64,000 nt of DNA from Pseudomonadota bacterium (GTDB taxonomy: Bacteria; Pseudomonadota; Alphaproteobacteria; Rhizobiales; Xanthobacteraceae), in contig JAFAGM010000019.1 in NCBI GenBank assembly GCA_023422775.1, positions 1-64,000 on the forward strand. The letters run 5' to 3'. The position numbers were made by a program, and so were the translations under genes. A model generated the notes under the pieces. That model was not told where the DNA came from. It ran no database searches and saw nothing but the letters and a program-made list of their open reading frames with translations. Shown here one piece after another: positions 28,333-36,992 of this stretch. Each line of letters opens with the position of its first letter. The stretch's first letter is position 1.

Positions 28333-29439
28333 ATGAAGCTTGGGTTCTTTACGATGCCGATCCATCCTGTTGGCAAGGATTGGCAGCTTTCCCTCAAGGA
28401 GGATCGCGAGGCCTTCCTGTTGGCGGATGAACTTGGGTTTACCGAGGCCTATGTCGGTGAGCATGTCACCGACCGGGCCGAGAACATCACCTCCTGCATA
28501 GCCTTTATCGCGTGGCTCGCGGCCGCAACCAGACAGATCAAGTTGGGCACCGGCACGATCAACATGCCAAACGCCCATCCGGCTGCGGTTGCCGCCTCGA
28601 TCGCAATGCTCGATCATATGCTGGATGGACGTCTGATCTTCGGCATCAGCCCCGGCGGCCTGCTCTCCGATGCGGAGGTGTTCGGCAATCTCGAGGCAGA
28701 CAGGAACGCAATGTTCCTGGAGGCAATCAATCAGGTGCTGCAGATCTGGGCAGGCCAGCCCCCGTATAATCTCCAGGGCAGGTACTGGAACATATCGGTT
28801 CAGAAGACCCTGATTGAAGAGATCGGCCAGGGCTTCATCCCGCGTCCCCTGCAACAGCCGCACCCGCCGATCGTGGTGACGGCGGTCGCTCCATTCTCAA
28901 AGGGCGTGACGGAAGCCGCCGCGCGTGGATGGGATCCGATCTCCGCGAACTTCCTGATGCCGGCCTGGGTGAAGAGCCATTGGCCGAGATATGTCGAGGG
29001 CTGCGAACGGGCGGGCCGCGCCGCGGACCCAGCAAACTGGCGCGTTGCCAAGAGCATTTTCGTCGCCAGGGACGCCGCAACCGCGAAGGCCTACGCCACC
29101 GATCCGAACGGGCCCTACGTTTATTATTACCGCTCACTGTTTACCAAGCTCAAGCGCGGCGGCCGCATCGAGTTGTTCAAGACCCATCGCGACCAGCCTG
29201 ACGACAAAGTGACGCTGGAATCGATCTGCGACAAGCTTATCATTCATGGTACCCCGGAGAGCGTTGCGGACCAACTCCTTTCCTTTCAGGAAGAGACCGG
29301 CGCCTTTGGCACACTGCTTTACGCGGGCAAGGATTGGAGGGATCGCGAGCTTGGACGTCAGTCGATGATACTGATGGCCGAAAAGGTGATGCCGCGCGTC
29401 AACGCCGGGACATCCGACCGTCTCAAGGCTGACGAATAG
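28333..29439 (+). CDS. LLM-class flavin-dependent oxidoreductase
   Basis: A 368-residue bacterial-luciferase-like TIM barrel that uses reduced FMN or F420. KLGFFTMPIHPVGKDW at the N-terminus, GTGTINMPNAHPAAVAASIA and LIFGISPGGLLSDAEVFG are typical. It probably oxygenates or desaturates a ring-derived intermediate. GGGAAGAG lies upstream of the ATG at 28333. The reduced flavin could come from the flavin reductase encoded about 1 kb downstream. It is followed after 22 bp by the NodB-fold gene. Confidence 0.9.
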   Translation: MKLGFFTMPIHPVGKDWQLSLKEDREAFLLADELGFTEAYVGEHVTDRAENITSCIAFIAWLAAATRQIKLGTGTINMPNAHPAAVAASIAMLDHMLDGRLIFGISPGGLLSDAEVFGNLEADRNAMFLEAINQVLQIWAGQPPYNLQGRYWNISVQKTLIEEIGQGFIPRPLQQPHPPIVVTAVAPFSKGVTEAAARGWDPISANFLMPAWVKSHWPRYVEGCERAGRAADPANWRVAKSIFVARDAATAKAYATDPNGPYVYYYRSLFTKLKRGGRIELFKTHRDQPDDKVTLESICDKLIIHGTPESVADQLLSFQEETGAFGTLLYAGKDWRDRELGRQSMILMAEKVMPRVNAGTSDRLKADE

Positions 29440-29461
29440 CCGGGTCACTCGGGGAACCACT

Positions 29462-30337
29462 GTGGCACTCAGCGATCGCATCCCCTATCAAGCTCAAATC
29501 GACCGACCACAGCTGAGACTCCCCGGCGGCAAGAAGCTCGCCGTGTGGATCATCCTCAATGTGGAAGAATGGCGGATCGAAAGTGCGATGCCGCGCACGG
29601 TGCTGAGCCCACCCATGGGCCAGCCGCTATTGCCCGACGTACCGAACTGGTCATGGCACGAATACGGGATGCGTGCCGGCTTCTGGCGTCAGTTCAAGGC
29701 GCTGACCGACCGCGGGATGCCGGTAACTCTGGCCATCAATGCCAATGTCTGCAATACCTACCCGCGTGTCGCGTCCGCCGCCCGAGACGCCGGTTTTGAA
29801 TTCATGGGCCACGGCTTCGTGCAGGGTCCGACGCACAAGGTCGAGAACCAGGCCGATGCAATCAAGCGCGCGGTCGAAACAATTTCGCAGTTTACCGGGA
29901 AGCCGCCGCGGTCGTGGGAAAGCCCTGGCCTGACGGAAACCGAGGAGACGTTGGATCTGCTGCGCCTCAATGGAATCGAGTACGTTGCGGACTGGGTGAT
30001 AGACGATCTGCCGCAAGACATCGCCACGCCTCACGGCACCATCACGACGATTCCCTATTCGGTCGAAACCAACGACATCGTCATCCACGCGCTGCAGCAC
30101 CTGCCATCCGAGCAGTTCCTGAAACGATGCACCGATCAATTTGACCGGCTATATCTGGAGGGCGCAACGAACGCGCGCATCATGGCAATCTCGGTCCATC
30201 CGTACATCACGGGAGTACCTCATCGCATCAAGTATCTGGAGGCTCTGCTCGACTATGTCATCAGCCACGACGGCGTGGCGCTGATGACGGCCGGCGAGAT
30301 CGGCGATTGGTATCGTGCAGAGATGGGAAGGAAATAA
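29462..30337 (+). CDS. NodB-fold hydrolase (polysaccharide deacetylase family, PuuE-like)
   Basis: A 291-residue carbohydrate-esterase-4 fold. In place of the usual TFDDG metal motif it has WIILNVEEWRIES, and later GFEFMGHGFVQGPTH and PRSWESPGLTETEETL. This pattern resembles the PuuE allantoinase subgroup, which opens ring amides rather than deacetylating sugars. Start is GTG with GGGGAA upstream. Coupled with an LLM oxidoreductase and molybdenum hydroxylases, an amidohydrolase role on an N-heterocycle is plausible but unproven. Confidence 0.85.
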   Translation: MALSDRIPYQAQIDRPQLRLPGGKKLAVWIILNVEEWRIESAMPRTVLSPPMGQPLLPDVPNWSWHEYGMRAGFWRQFKALTDRGMPVTLAINANVCNTYPRVASAARDAGFEFMGHGFVQGPTHKVENQADAIKRAVETISQFTGKPPRSWESPGLTETEETLDLLRLNGIEYVADWVIDDLPQDIATPHGTITTIPYSVETNDIVIHALQHLPSEQFLKRCTDQFDRLYLEGATNARIMAISVHPYITGVPHRIKYLEALLDYVISHDGVALMTAGEIGDWYRAEMGRK

Positions 30338-30400
30338 CACCAGCTTACGCTTGCGATTGCTACAGATCGCCAGGCGTCCACCGATGGATCGAGGAGCCGA

Positions 30401-30955
30401 TCAGGACGATTTCTTGCCATCGCCGGCACTGAACTGGCCGAAGCTGCCGCGCGCAAACAGCAGCGGTTCCCCGTGATTATAGGCATACGCCTCGACAGCC
30501 CCCAAAAAGATGATGTGATCGCCGCCATAATACCGGTTGGCGGCCCGGCATTGGAAATTGGCCACGCTGTCGGCCAACACCGGCGCATTTCCAAGTCCCG
30601 GCGTCCAGTTCACGCCGGCAAATTTGTCGCCCGAGGATTTCGCAAACTGCGACGCCAATGCCTGTTGCGAGGCTCCGAGAATATTGACCGTGAAGTGACT
30701 GGCATTCTGGAAAGTCGTCAGGCCCTGCGAAAACATACCGAGACTCCACAGCACCAGCGGTGGATTGAGCGAAACCGATGCAAAGGAGTTGCAGGTTACG
30801 CCATACGGCTTTCCGTCAGCCGCCATTGCCGTGACGATGGTGACGCCGGTCGCGAATGTGCCAAGCGCATTCCGAAAGTCCCGGGGGTCGATCGCCGAGT
30901 TGTCGCTGGCAAGTTCATTTGCTGGGTCGGCCGGATGTTTGGGTGCGTCAGACAT
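30401..30955 (-). CDS. Flavin reductase (HpaC-like) of a two-component monooxygenase
   Basis: A 184-residue flavin reductase-like domain: FRNALGTFATGVTIVTAM, GVTCNSFASVSLNPPLVLWS and FTVNILGASQQALASQFA are the standard blocks. It supplies reduced flavin to the oxygenase encoded 9 bp upstream on the same strand. The pair converges on the NodB-fold gene. Confidence 0.93.
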   Translation of the reverse strand: MSDAPKHPADPANELASDNSAIDPRDFRNALGTFATGVTIVTAMAADGKPYGVTCNSFASVSLNPPLVLWSLGMFSQGLTTFQNASHFTVNILGASQQALASQFAKSSGDKFAGVNWTPGLGNAPVLADSVANFQCRAANRYYGGDHIIFLGAVEAYAYNHGEPLLFARGSFGQFSAGDGKKSS

Positions 30956-30964
30956 CCACCAACC

Positions 30965-32218
30965 TCAGAGCGTCAGATTTTCGGACGGCAGACCAAGCGT
31001 CACACGTCCATAATTGGTTCCTGCCGCATCAAAATTGAATGCGAGATGAGAATTCACCGCGTGCGCGTCGCGGAACTGCCGCTGCAGCGCGCCGGAAGTG
31101 AACAGACTACGCGCGCCAGCAGCCGCAAACAGCAGCGAGACTGCGTCGGTGCAAAGGTTCACCGAGAAGGCGCCGTCCCGCCGCAGCCTGGTCTTGACCG
31201 ATAGATCGGGAACGTGGCCACGTCTTGCATCGGCCATCGCATCGATGCAGTTGGTACGCATGACGAGGCGGGCCGCGTCGATCTTGGCGGATGCTTCCGC
31301 GATCTTGATTTGGGTCGTCTGCATGTCGCTGAGCTTGGCGCGATTGTAGGTCGAGGCCCGATGCCGCGCGAACTCGATATAATCGTTCAGGCAAGCCTGC
31401 GCGTTGCCGAGACCAACGCCCGACAAAACATAAGGAAACAGCGAGAAGACCGGCAGCGCATAAAGTGCGCCTGGATTGACGTCGCTGCCAGGTGTTGGCC
31501 CACCCGTAAGATCGCTCACGGCGACTGTCATCTTCTCGGGGACAAATGTATCGGCGACCCTGACATCGTTGGAGCCCGTACCGCACAGGCCCGTCGCATT
31601 CCAGGTATCGTTGACCTTGTATTCGCTCCTGTTGAGCAGGAATATCCGGTACTCGATGCCGTCAGCCTCATCTTCGGAAGAAACCACGCTGGCGAGCATA
31701 TTCCAGTCGCAGGACTCCACGCCCGAGGAAAACGGCCAATGGCCGTTGAGCACATAGCCGCCATCCACCCTCTTGGCGCGGCCGGCCGGGAAGATGAAGG
31801 ACGACGCGATCAGGGAGTTTACGTCTCCGCCCCAGACCGCGTCCTGAGCGCCCTGGTCAAACATGCCCAGCATCCAGTGATGGCTGGCTAGATTGGCGAA
31901 ATTCCACGCCACGGAAGCATCCGCCTGCCCCAACGCCTCAGCACAATCAATCAACGACACATAATCGAGTTCGGAACCACCAACGCGTTTCGGCTGCACG
32001 ATCCGGAACAGGCCGGCATCGTGCAAGTCGCGCTCTGTCTCTGGCGGCAGCCGCCGGAGCTCTTCGGTCCTGGACGCACGATCGCGCAACATCGGGATCA
32101 GCGCCTTGGCACGCGCGACCATGGCAGTATAATCCTCCGTACCAGGCCCCGCAAAACCAACCGCATTCGGCCGGCCACCGTCACCCACCATAGGCGTCTT
32201 CCTCACTCGCACAGTCAT
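30965..32218 (-). CDS. Group D flavin-dependent monooxygenase (acyl-CoA dehydrogenase fold)
   Basis: A 417-residue protein of the acyl-CoA dehydrogenase fold in its oxygenase branch (HsaA/HpaB-like). LPPETERDLHDAGLFRIVQP, GQADASVAWNFANLASHHWM and GHWPFSSGVESCDWNMLASV are characteristic of these oxygenases, and GLCGTGSNDVRVADTFVPE follows. With the adjacent flavin reductase it forms a two-component monooxygenase, probably hydroxylating an aromatic or heterocyclic intermediate. No clear ribosome site precedes the ATG at 32218; an ATG nine codons in is an alternative. Confidence 0.9.
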   Translation of the reverse strand: MTVRVRKTPMVGDGGRPNAVGFAGPGTEDYTAMVARAKALIPMLRDRASRTEELRRLPPETERDLHDAGLFRIVQPKRVGGSELDYVSLIDCAEALGQADASVAWNFANLASHHWMLGMFDQGAQDAVWGGDVNSLIASSFIFPAGRAKRVDGGYVLNGHWPFSSGVESCDWNMLASVVSSEDEADGIEYRIFLLNRSEYKVNDTWNATGLCGTGSNDVRVADTFVPEKMTVAVSDLTGGPTPGSDVNPGALYALPVFSLFPYVLSGVGLGNAQACLNDYIEFARHRASTYNRAKLSDMQTTQIKIAEASAKIDAARLVMRTNCIDAMADARRGHVPDLSVKTRLRRDGAFSVNLCTDAVSLLFAAAGARSLFTSGALQRQFRDAHAVNSHLAFNFDAAGTNYGRVTLGLPSENLTL

Positions 32219-32329
32219 CTCGCATATGCTGCGACCGAACTCCTCCAGTTTACCGCCTGGTCACCAAGGATCAAGGCGCGCCACCGGCATGGCCACACCG
32301 CATTAGCTCCACCGCACTCCCAAAACCGG

Positions 32330-32360
32330 AAAAAGCCCGGCAGCCAAGAGGCCACCGGGC
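32330..32360 (-). terminator. Rho-independent terminator of the prophage lysis operon
   Basis: On the minus strand GCCCGG and CCGGGC pair around a 14-base loop and are followed by TTTTT. It lies just past the acetyltransferase stop and ends the long minus-strand prophage transcript. Confidence 0.75.
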
Positions 32361-32396
32361 GCGTGCCGTTCAGAGGGCTAGAAATGCGTCCTCCAG

Positions 32397-32825
32397 CTAT
32401 TTGATGGCCTTCCGCCAATAGAGGGTTCGCGGCCAGGCCCAGGGGTGCCTTGGTTCGAACAGTCGGTAGCCGGCCCGGATAAAGTTGTTGGCTGACGACA
32501 GATTATCGGTGGTATCCGAAACGACAGAGCACCATCCGTTCAGGCGAGCCCGCGTTTCCAGCGCCCGCATCAGTCGCAGCTGAAGCCGGTTTCCCCAATG
32601 CCCACTCAATACGCCAACCCGACAAAAATAGCCGGCATTGCTGACATGGGTGGAGGGAATGAGTCCGGCGAACGCAACCGCCTCCATTTCGTGATAAGCG
32701 AGCCACCAGTGCCCCTGATCGAATTTCGGGACCGACGCCGCGTCAAGGAAAGCCAGCCGGTGGAGTTCAGCCAGCGTATCCGCGATCTCATCATCGCTCC
32801 CGTCAACAGCGCGAATTCGGTACAT
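32397..32825 (-). CDS. GNAT-family N-acetyltransferase
   Basis: A 142-residue single-domain protein. WWLAYHEMEAVAFAGLIPS is the central strand region, GYFCRVGVLSGHWGNRLQLR the acetyl-CoA loop (Arg/Gln-x-x-Gly-x-Gly/Asn variant), and NLSSANNFIRAGYRLFEP the C-terminal part. It is the last gene of the prophage-derived minus-strand block, just before a terminator. The substrate is unknown. Confidence 0.75.
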   Translation of the reverse strand: MYRIRAVDGSDDEIADTLAELHRLAFLDAASVPKFDQGHWWLAYHEMEAVAFAGLIPSTHVSNAGYFCRVGVLSGHWGNRLQLRLMRALETRARLNGWCSVVSDTTDNLSSANNFIRAGYRLFEPRHPWAWPRTLYWRKAIK

Positions 32826-32891
32826 TCGACCACACCTGAGTTCTGGCTTTTCGCTACCGGCAGATGAAGTTGGACATCGGTCCGGCGGCGA

Positions 32892-33194
32892 TCATTTCCC
32901 CAGGGTCGCCTTGATGCCGAGCCACACGGCCCCGACAAACCCAGTCACGATCACAGTGATGACAGCCTTGAAAGTATAGCTCTGCGCCTGCTCCACGCTT
33001 CGTCGCCATCGCCGCAGATGCTGAAAATCCGCGCGCAGTTCCCGCCGATCGTCCTCCTCGATTCCGAACGAGATCAGGGTAGTCGCGACAGCCTTCAGGA
33101 CCACGGCATCGATATCCTCCTGCCGCAGCCTTTGCTGTTCGGCCAGCGTCTCGACGACGATGGCCCTGATGTCTGCGGCCTGCACGTCAGTCAT
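32892..33194 (-). CDS. Small prophage protein with one C-terminal membrane segment
   Basis: A 100-residue protein: the first 70 residues are charged and helical (ALR- and EDDRRELRADFQ-type), and the last 25 (FKAVITVIVTGFVGAVWLGI) form one membrane helix. It overlaps the holin gene upstream by 4 bp. Size, topology and place in a lysis cassette suggest a spanin- or holin-accessory-like role, but no family is recognised. Confidence 0.65.
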   Translation of the reverse strand: MTDVQAADIRAIVVETLAEQQRLRQEDIDAVVLKAVATTLISFGIEEDDRRELRADFQHLRRWRRSVEQAQSYTFKAVITVIVTGFVGAVWLGIKATLGK

Positions 33195-33574
33195 CGCTTG
33201 ATGATCCGCGCGACGTTTTCAAAACCTCGCTTGGCGAAGTAGAAAGATACCACGAGGTTCGAGGTGATTGCCGCGAAGCCAGCCAGCGGATCGGTCGTAC
33301 CGAGACCGAGCACCTTGTCCCAGACCAGGAGCTTCCCGAAATAAACCGCCACAAAATAGCCCATCAGCTTGTCGGGCTCGTACCAATGCCCGATTTCGGC
33401 GATGCGATACCGCATGATTGCGTTGGCCTCGGCGACTTGGGCCGCAATTTCGGCAGATGCGGTTTCGCTGGCGGTTTTCTCGGAAGTATTGCCGGTCGCC
33501 AGCTTCGCCTTGTAGCCATCAATCAAGGCTTTGACGACCGGGCCACCGATGAAGGATAGAATGGTCAGCCACAT
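33191..33574 (-). CDS. 3TM-type holin
   Basis: A 127-residue protein with an N-terminal hydrophobic helix (MWLTILSFIGGPVVKALIDG), a helical middle and two further hydrophobic segments around GYFVAVYFGKLLVWDKVLGL and ITSNLVVSFYFAKRG. This layout and the LLVWDKVLGLG signature match the GTA-type 3TM holin family. It would make inner-membrane holes that release the endolysin. It sits between two small membrane proteins and downstream of the endolysin gene. Confidence 0.8.
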   Translation of the reverse strand: MWLTILSFIGGPVVKALIDGYKAKLATGNTSEKTASETASAEIAAQVAEANAIMRYRIAEIGHWYEPDKLMGYFVAVYFGKLLVWDKVLGLGTTDPLAGFAAITSNLVVSFYFAKRGFENVARIIKR

Positions 33575-33575
33575 G

Positions 33576-33806
33576 TCAGAGCGTCCTGCGTCGAGCGATT
33601 TCAGTGAGAACACCGGACACCGCGACCGCACAAAGCATCTTGAATACGCCTTTGGCGTCCATGCTCGTCAGTTGCGTGAAATCGTAACCGGAGAATGCAG
33701 CAACGAGCCCCGCCGCGATGACCCCGCCGACGTACTGAATGCGAGCCCAAAGAATCGTCATTGAATCCTTGAACCACGTCTTTGTCTTGTCCCACCAGGT
33801 GATCAT
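33576..33806 (-). CDS. Small prophage membrane protein
   Basis: A 76-residue protein starting MITWWDKTKTWFKDSMTILW with one or two hydrophobic stretches (YVGGVIAAGLVAAF and GVFKMLCAVAVSGVL). It overlaps the endolysin stop region by 4 bp and ends 1 bp before the holin start. No family is recognised; it is probably part of the lysis cassette. Confidence 0.7.
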   Translation of the reverse strand: MITWWDKTKTWFKDSMTILWARIQYVGGVIAAGLVAAFSGYDFTQLTSMDAKGVFKMLCAVAVSGVLTEIARRRTL

Positions 33807-34501
33807 GACTTCCTCCGAAAGGCCGCACTGAAGATACTGGCAATGAAAGCGCCAAGCGAACCCTTGGCCGGATTGGTGATGGATGGCGGAGCGGGCTTTT
33901 TGGTCGGGGCCCGGGAAACTGGTGGCGCAATTCGCGCTCCCGTGAACGTGATCGTGGGATCAATTTCCATCATCGCCATCAGCAGGCCGGCGCAACCGGG
34001 CTGGCGATCGACGACGCCGGCATCGTAGACGCCATCGCGCACATACTTGCCGGATCTGTATTGGTCGGTGCCCGACCAGATATAGGGCGAAGGCCTTCCG
34101 CGCGCCGCATATCCAAGCCCGTTGTATTCCTCGAGCTTGGTCAGCGTCCGGCCTATGCTCCAGTCCTTGTTGCGCGCGGCACGAGGCGCGCAGTTGACCA
34201 ACGCATCGATCGCGGCCTCCTCCCACGACGCGAATGGCCCTCTCCCGGCCGGTACGTGAACGGAAACCCTGTTCCAGGGATCGCCTTGCGCCAGCGAACC
34301 GGTCCAGTCCTGCGAACACTCCCGCTGGTGGATGACAGCGATCACCGCCCACGGCACGCCGGTCCTAGCCGAAACAGCTTGATATCTGGTCTTGGCAGTC
34401 GGGGCGACCAGACGACGGGCGATCGGCGTGACGTTTCGCGTCGGCTTGGCGGTCGCCCAGCGTTTCGCGTTCGCGGCCCGGAGGGCAACGAGGTCCACCA
34501 T
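33803..34501 (-). CDS. Prophage endolysin (lysozyme-like)
   Basis: A 232-residue protein. After a basic N-terminus of about 35 residues the catalytic domain reads TGVPWAVIAVIHQRECSQDW, GSLAQGDPWNRVSVHVPAGR and LEEYNGLGYAARGRPSPYIW. It carries an early Glu and the Gln-Gly-Asp-Pro motif of a phage lysozyme-like family common in Bradyrhizobium prophages. The C-terminal 50 residues are Pro/Ala-rich. The ATG at 34501 has GGAG eight bases upstream; the open frame continues further but without a ribosome site. It leads the lysis cassette. Confidence 0.8.
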   Translation of the reverse strand: MVDLVALRAANAKRWATAKPTRNVTPIARRLVAPTAKTRYQAVSARTGVPWAVIAVIHQRECSQDWTGSLAQGDPWNRVSVHVPAGRGPFASWEEAAIDALVNCAPRAARNKDWSIGRTLTKLEEYNGLGYAARGRPSPYIWSGTDQYRSGKYVRDGVYDAGVVDRQPGCAGLLMAMMEIDPTITFTGARIAPPVSRAPTKKPAPPSITNPAKGSLGAFIASIFSAAFRRKS

Positions 34502-34838
34502 TTCCATTTCTCCAATGATTTGAGTCAGGTGCTCGACCGCAGATACTGCGGTGCGGACCTGCGATCTAGCGTTGAGACTCGCCCCGGTGACAGGGTTAAG
34601 GTTCCGCCCGACAGGGAGGCGTGCACGGATTTTCATTGGGAGCAGCAAGGCCCAATATGGGTGTTGCTGCCGGCTGCCGGCGAAACCCATCACGGTAGAG
34701 CCGGACGGGGATTTCTGGAGCGTTTACGTGAACGGACACCGGTTGATGGCCGGCAATTACACTGATGCCAGTGGTGCGAAGATCGACGCCCGGCAGTTCG
34801 TGTTGAGCAAGGGCAGGGCCTCTTCGGCACCTACAGCG
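34502..34838. other. 337-bp gap inside the prophage block
   Basis: No gene on the main (minus) strand is convincing. On the plus strand 34690-34840 reads VEPDGDFWSVYVNGHRLMAG and looks protein-like, but lacks a start codon with a ribosome site and runs into the antisense of the tail gene. It may be a remnant of a small gene and a scar of lost prophage DNA. Confidence 0.4.
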
Positions 34839-35843
34839 TCAAATTATCCGCATGATGTAATTGGCAATGATAGTCGGCTGCACGATGCTAAAAGCAGCGC
34901 TGATGCCCCCCTGTGCCGCGCCGGTGAAGGTCTGGCCAGAGACGGTGCCGGTAGATGTGATTTGCGATTGTCCCATGCCGAGCGAAGCGCTGGGAGTAAA
35001 GCCGGGGTTGCCGCCACCAGCTCGTGCAATGTCACCAACGGTCGAAACGACGCTGACACCGACTGAACTGTTCGTTCCGGAGGGAGTATACGGCGGCAGA
35101 TTTGCGGTCACCAGCGCCTTGCTTTGAGCGCCGCCGGTTTCGCCCAGAGCGTCGCCGAATCCAGAAACCAAATCCGTCAGACGCGACGCCGCAGAGCCTC
35201 CCATGTTGTCAGGCGCTGCCGAAACCCGCCCCCGCTTGTCCGGCAGATTGAACGTCGCGCTCCCGTCACCACCGCCATAAGTGGTTCCGATTAATGCGAA
35301 CAAAGCAGCATACATTGTTCGCGATATCGCCTGCCCTGCCGGAAACGCAAACGCACTATTCGGCGTAGTGGGCCCCCAATAGTCCATTCCGGCCCCGAGT
35401 GGCACATTGTAAGGGTTGCCATAGAACCCATGCAGATAGAATGTGGCGTCTGAGTTATTGTATAGCGCCAAGTAAGGCGTCCCTTGGATCAGCGTTCCCG
35501 CCGGCAACTCCGTCGCCGGTGACGATCGCAGCGGTTTTGGGCCCAGCGAGTCCACATTGAGGGTCGCGGTAGCGCCATTTGTCACGTGCGGCGTGAACGC
35601 GATGATCTGGCCACCAAGCCGGGCTAGCGTATCGAACGCCTCATAGCTTGAGACTGTGTACGCCGTCGATGTACCGCCGGTGATGATCGCGCCCGCGATA
35701 TCGTCCCGGTGCTTGGCCACCGAAGCCATCATGGCACGTGCAGAGTCGTTCACGCTGGAAGGCGCCTGGCCTTCCTGCCAGTTGATCGAAGGATCGGAGG
35801 TGGCGTTGCTGGCTGCAGTATGCGACCACTTGTAGAACGTCAT
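34839..35843 (-). CDS. Phage tail fibre with tail-collar domain
   Basis: A 334-residue protein. The N-terminus MTFYKWSHTAASNATSDPSI and SINWQEGQAPSSVNDSARAM is a common fibre start. The centre is beta-rich, and the tail-collar domain is in GTTYGGGDGSATFNLPDKRG followed by a Gly/Ser/Thr-rich tip and the ending PTIIANYIMRII. It would contact host surfaces. It is the only clear tail gene left in the block. Confidence 0.9.
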   Translation of the reverse strand: MTFYKWSHTAASNATSDPSINWQEGQAPSSVNDSARAMMASVAKHRDDIAGAIITGGTSTAYTVSSYEAFDTLARLGGQIIAFTPHVTNGATATLNVDSLGPKPLRSSPATELPAGTLIQGTPYLALYNNSDATFYLHGFYGNPYNVPLGAGMDYWGPTTPNSAFAFPAGQAISRTMYAALFALIGTTYGGGDGSATFNLPDKRGRVSAAPDNMGGSAASRLTDLVSGFGDALGETGGAQSKALVTANLPPYTPSGTNSSVGVSVVSTVGDIARAGGGNPGFTPSASLGMGQSQITSTGTVSGQTFTGAAQGGISAAFSIVQPTIIANYIMRII

Positions 35844-35876
35844 TTTACAATTCCTTCGTTCGCGGCTGGCGTTGAA

Positions 35877-36077
35877 TTATGCCTTGGCATTCAGTTCGAG
35901 ATACTGCGCACACGGGCATGCCGGCGCACGCGCGGTCAGAAGATTGCGTATCACGCCGGGCGGAACACCCGGACTCTCCTTGACCACCCGCTCGACGTGC
36001 GCGTCTACGACGGCTTCGATGTCGGCGCGGACCTGCTTGATGCGGTCTTCAAGCGGCGGGATGCGTGTCGTCTTCAT
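35877..36077 (-). CDS. Small prophage protein, unknown function
   Basis: A 66-residue charged helical protein with a C-terminal ARAPACPCAQYLELNA segment containing a CxC pair. It overlaps the upstream gene by 29 bp. No family is recognised. Confidence 0.6.
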   Translation of the reverse strand: MKTTRIPPLEDRIKQVRADIEAVVDAHVERVVKESPGVPPGVIRNLLTARAPACPCAQYLELNAKA

Positions 36078-36552
36078 GGAAGTTACTTTCCTCTTTTGGA
36101 CGGATTTCCCTCTTTAGACATCCAGCCAGCCGCTGCTTCGCGCTGGCCGCCTCGTTCTGTGCCCGTCGCAGCGCCTTCTCCCGCTGCAATTCGTGGGCTG
36201 CTACATAGACCTGCAGGTCATATGGCAGCGATTTGAAACGCTGCTTGCAGTCGGTCGGCCAGGAGCGCGGCGGATCAATTCTTGCAAGGTCGCTGATGGC
36301 TGCGGCCACCGGACCACCCAACGTCGGATCGGCGAGGCCGACCTCAACATGCAGTCCCGAAATTTCCTGGACGGCAGGCCACAGCCGATCGATGCCGAGG
36401 GAAGCGCAGTTGACGATAAACCGAGCGACGTTCGCCGGGGCCGCGGGACGAGACTCGACGCCATTCAGCTCACACCATTTCACAAACATGGGTGCAACGC
36501 GCATCCGCGCTTGCGCCAGCGCAGCAAGCACCGGATTTGCCGGGAGCGACAT
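36049..36552 (-). CDS. Prophage-associated protein, unknown function
   Basis: A 167-residue mostly helical protein: ARFIVNCASLGIDRLWPAVQ, VGLADPTLGGPVAAAISDLA and DLQVYVAAHELQREKALRRA, with a charged coiled-coil-like C-terminus. Similar proteins sit beside fibre or terminase genes in Bradyrhizobium prophages (from memory). Function is unknown. Confidence 0.65.
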   Translation of the reverse strand: MSLPANPVLAALAQARMRVAPMFVKWCELNGVESRPAAPANVARFIVNCASLGIDRLWPAVQEISGLHVEVGLADPTLGGPVAAAISDLARIDPPRSWPTDCKQRFKSLPYDLQVYVAAHELQREKALRRAQNEAASAKQRLAGCLKREIRPKEESNFHEDDTHPAA

Positions 36553-36561
36553 TCGCGCGTT

Positions 36562-36828
36562 CTAGCGCTTTGCTTTGCGCAGCGCTTCGTGAACGCCGCC
36601 CATCTGCTTGCGCAGCGCCATCAACTGAACGCGCCGGCGCAGGCTGTGCGGACTGGAATCGATCTCGCCGCGCATTTCGTTGTCGAATTTTTCGAGGGCG
36701 ATGGCGCGCTTCTGCAACCCATAGAGCGCGAAGTTGCGCGCGATCTCGTCAGCCGCCAGCGGCTCCCCATGAAGTTTCACGGCTACCGAATCGGCACGTT
36801 CGATGAAGTCGCGGTCGTCGTCAGCCAT
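36562..36828 (-). CDS. Small prophage protein, unknown function
   Basis: An 88-residue acidic-then-basic helical protein beginning MADDDRDFIERADSVAVKLH and ending in a Lys/Arg-rich tail. The ATG at 36828 has AAGGAGAA upstream; the frame is open a further 15 codons. It lies 9 bp before the next gene. Function is unknown. Confidence 0.65.
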   Translation of the reverse strand: MADDDRDFIERADSVAVKLHGEPLAADEIARNFALYGLQKRAIALEKFDNEMRGEIDSSPHSLRRRVQLMALRKQMGGVHEALRKAKR

Positions 36829-36992
36829 TGCGTTCTCCTTTGGGTCAATCGACATCATTAAAACTGAGCGCACAGTTCATCGAGCGGTGCCTTCGATCCC
36901 ACGATCGCTCTCTCGCCACGCTCAGCCGCGCGGCATCAATTATGTTGTCAGAGATGATGGAATCCCGCAGACGCGGCGAAGACAGAACGCGC

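Noticed and set aside
34551..35066. Plus-strand gene with VEPDGDFWSVYVNGHRLM
   Set aside because: The middle looks protein-like, but there is no start with a ribosome site and the second half is antisense to the tail fibre gene. Left as a possible remnant only.
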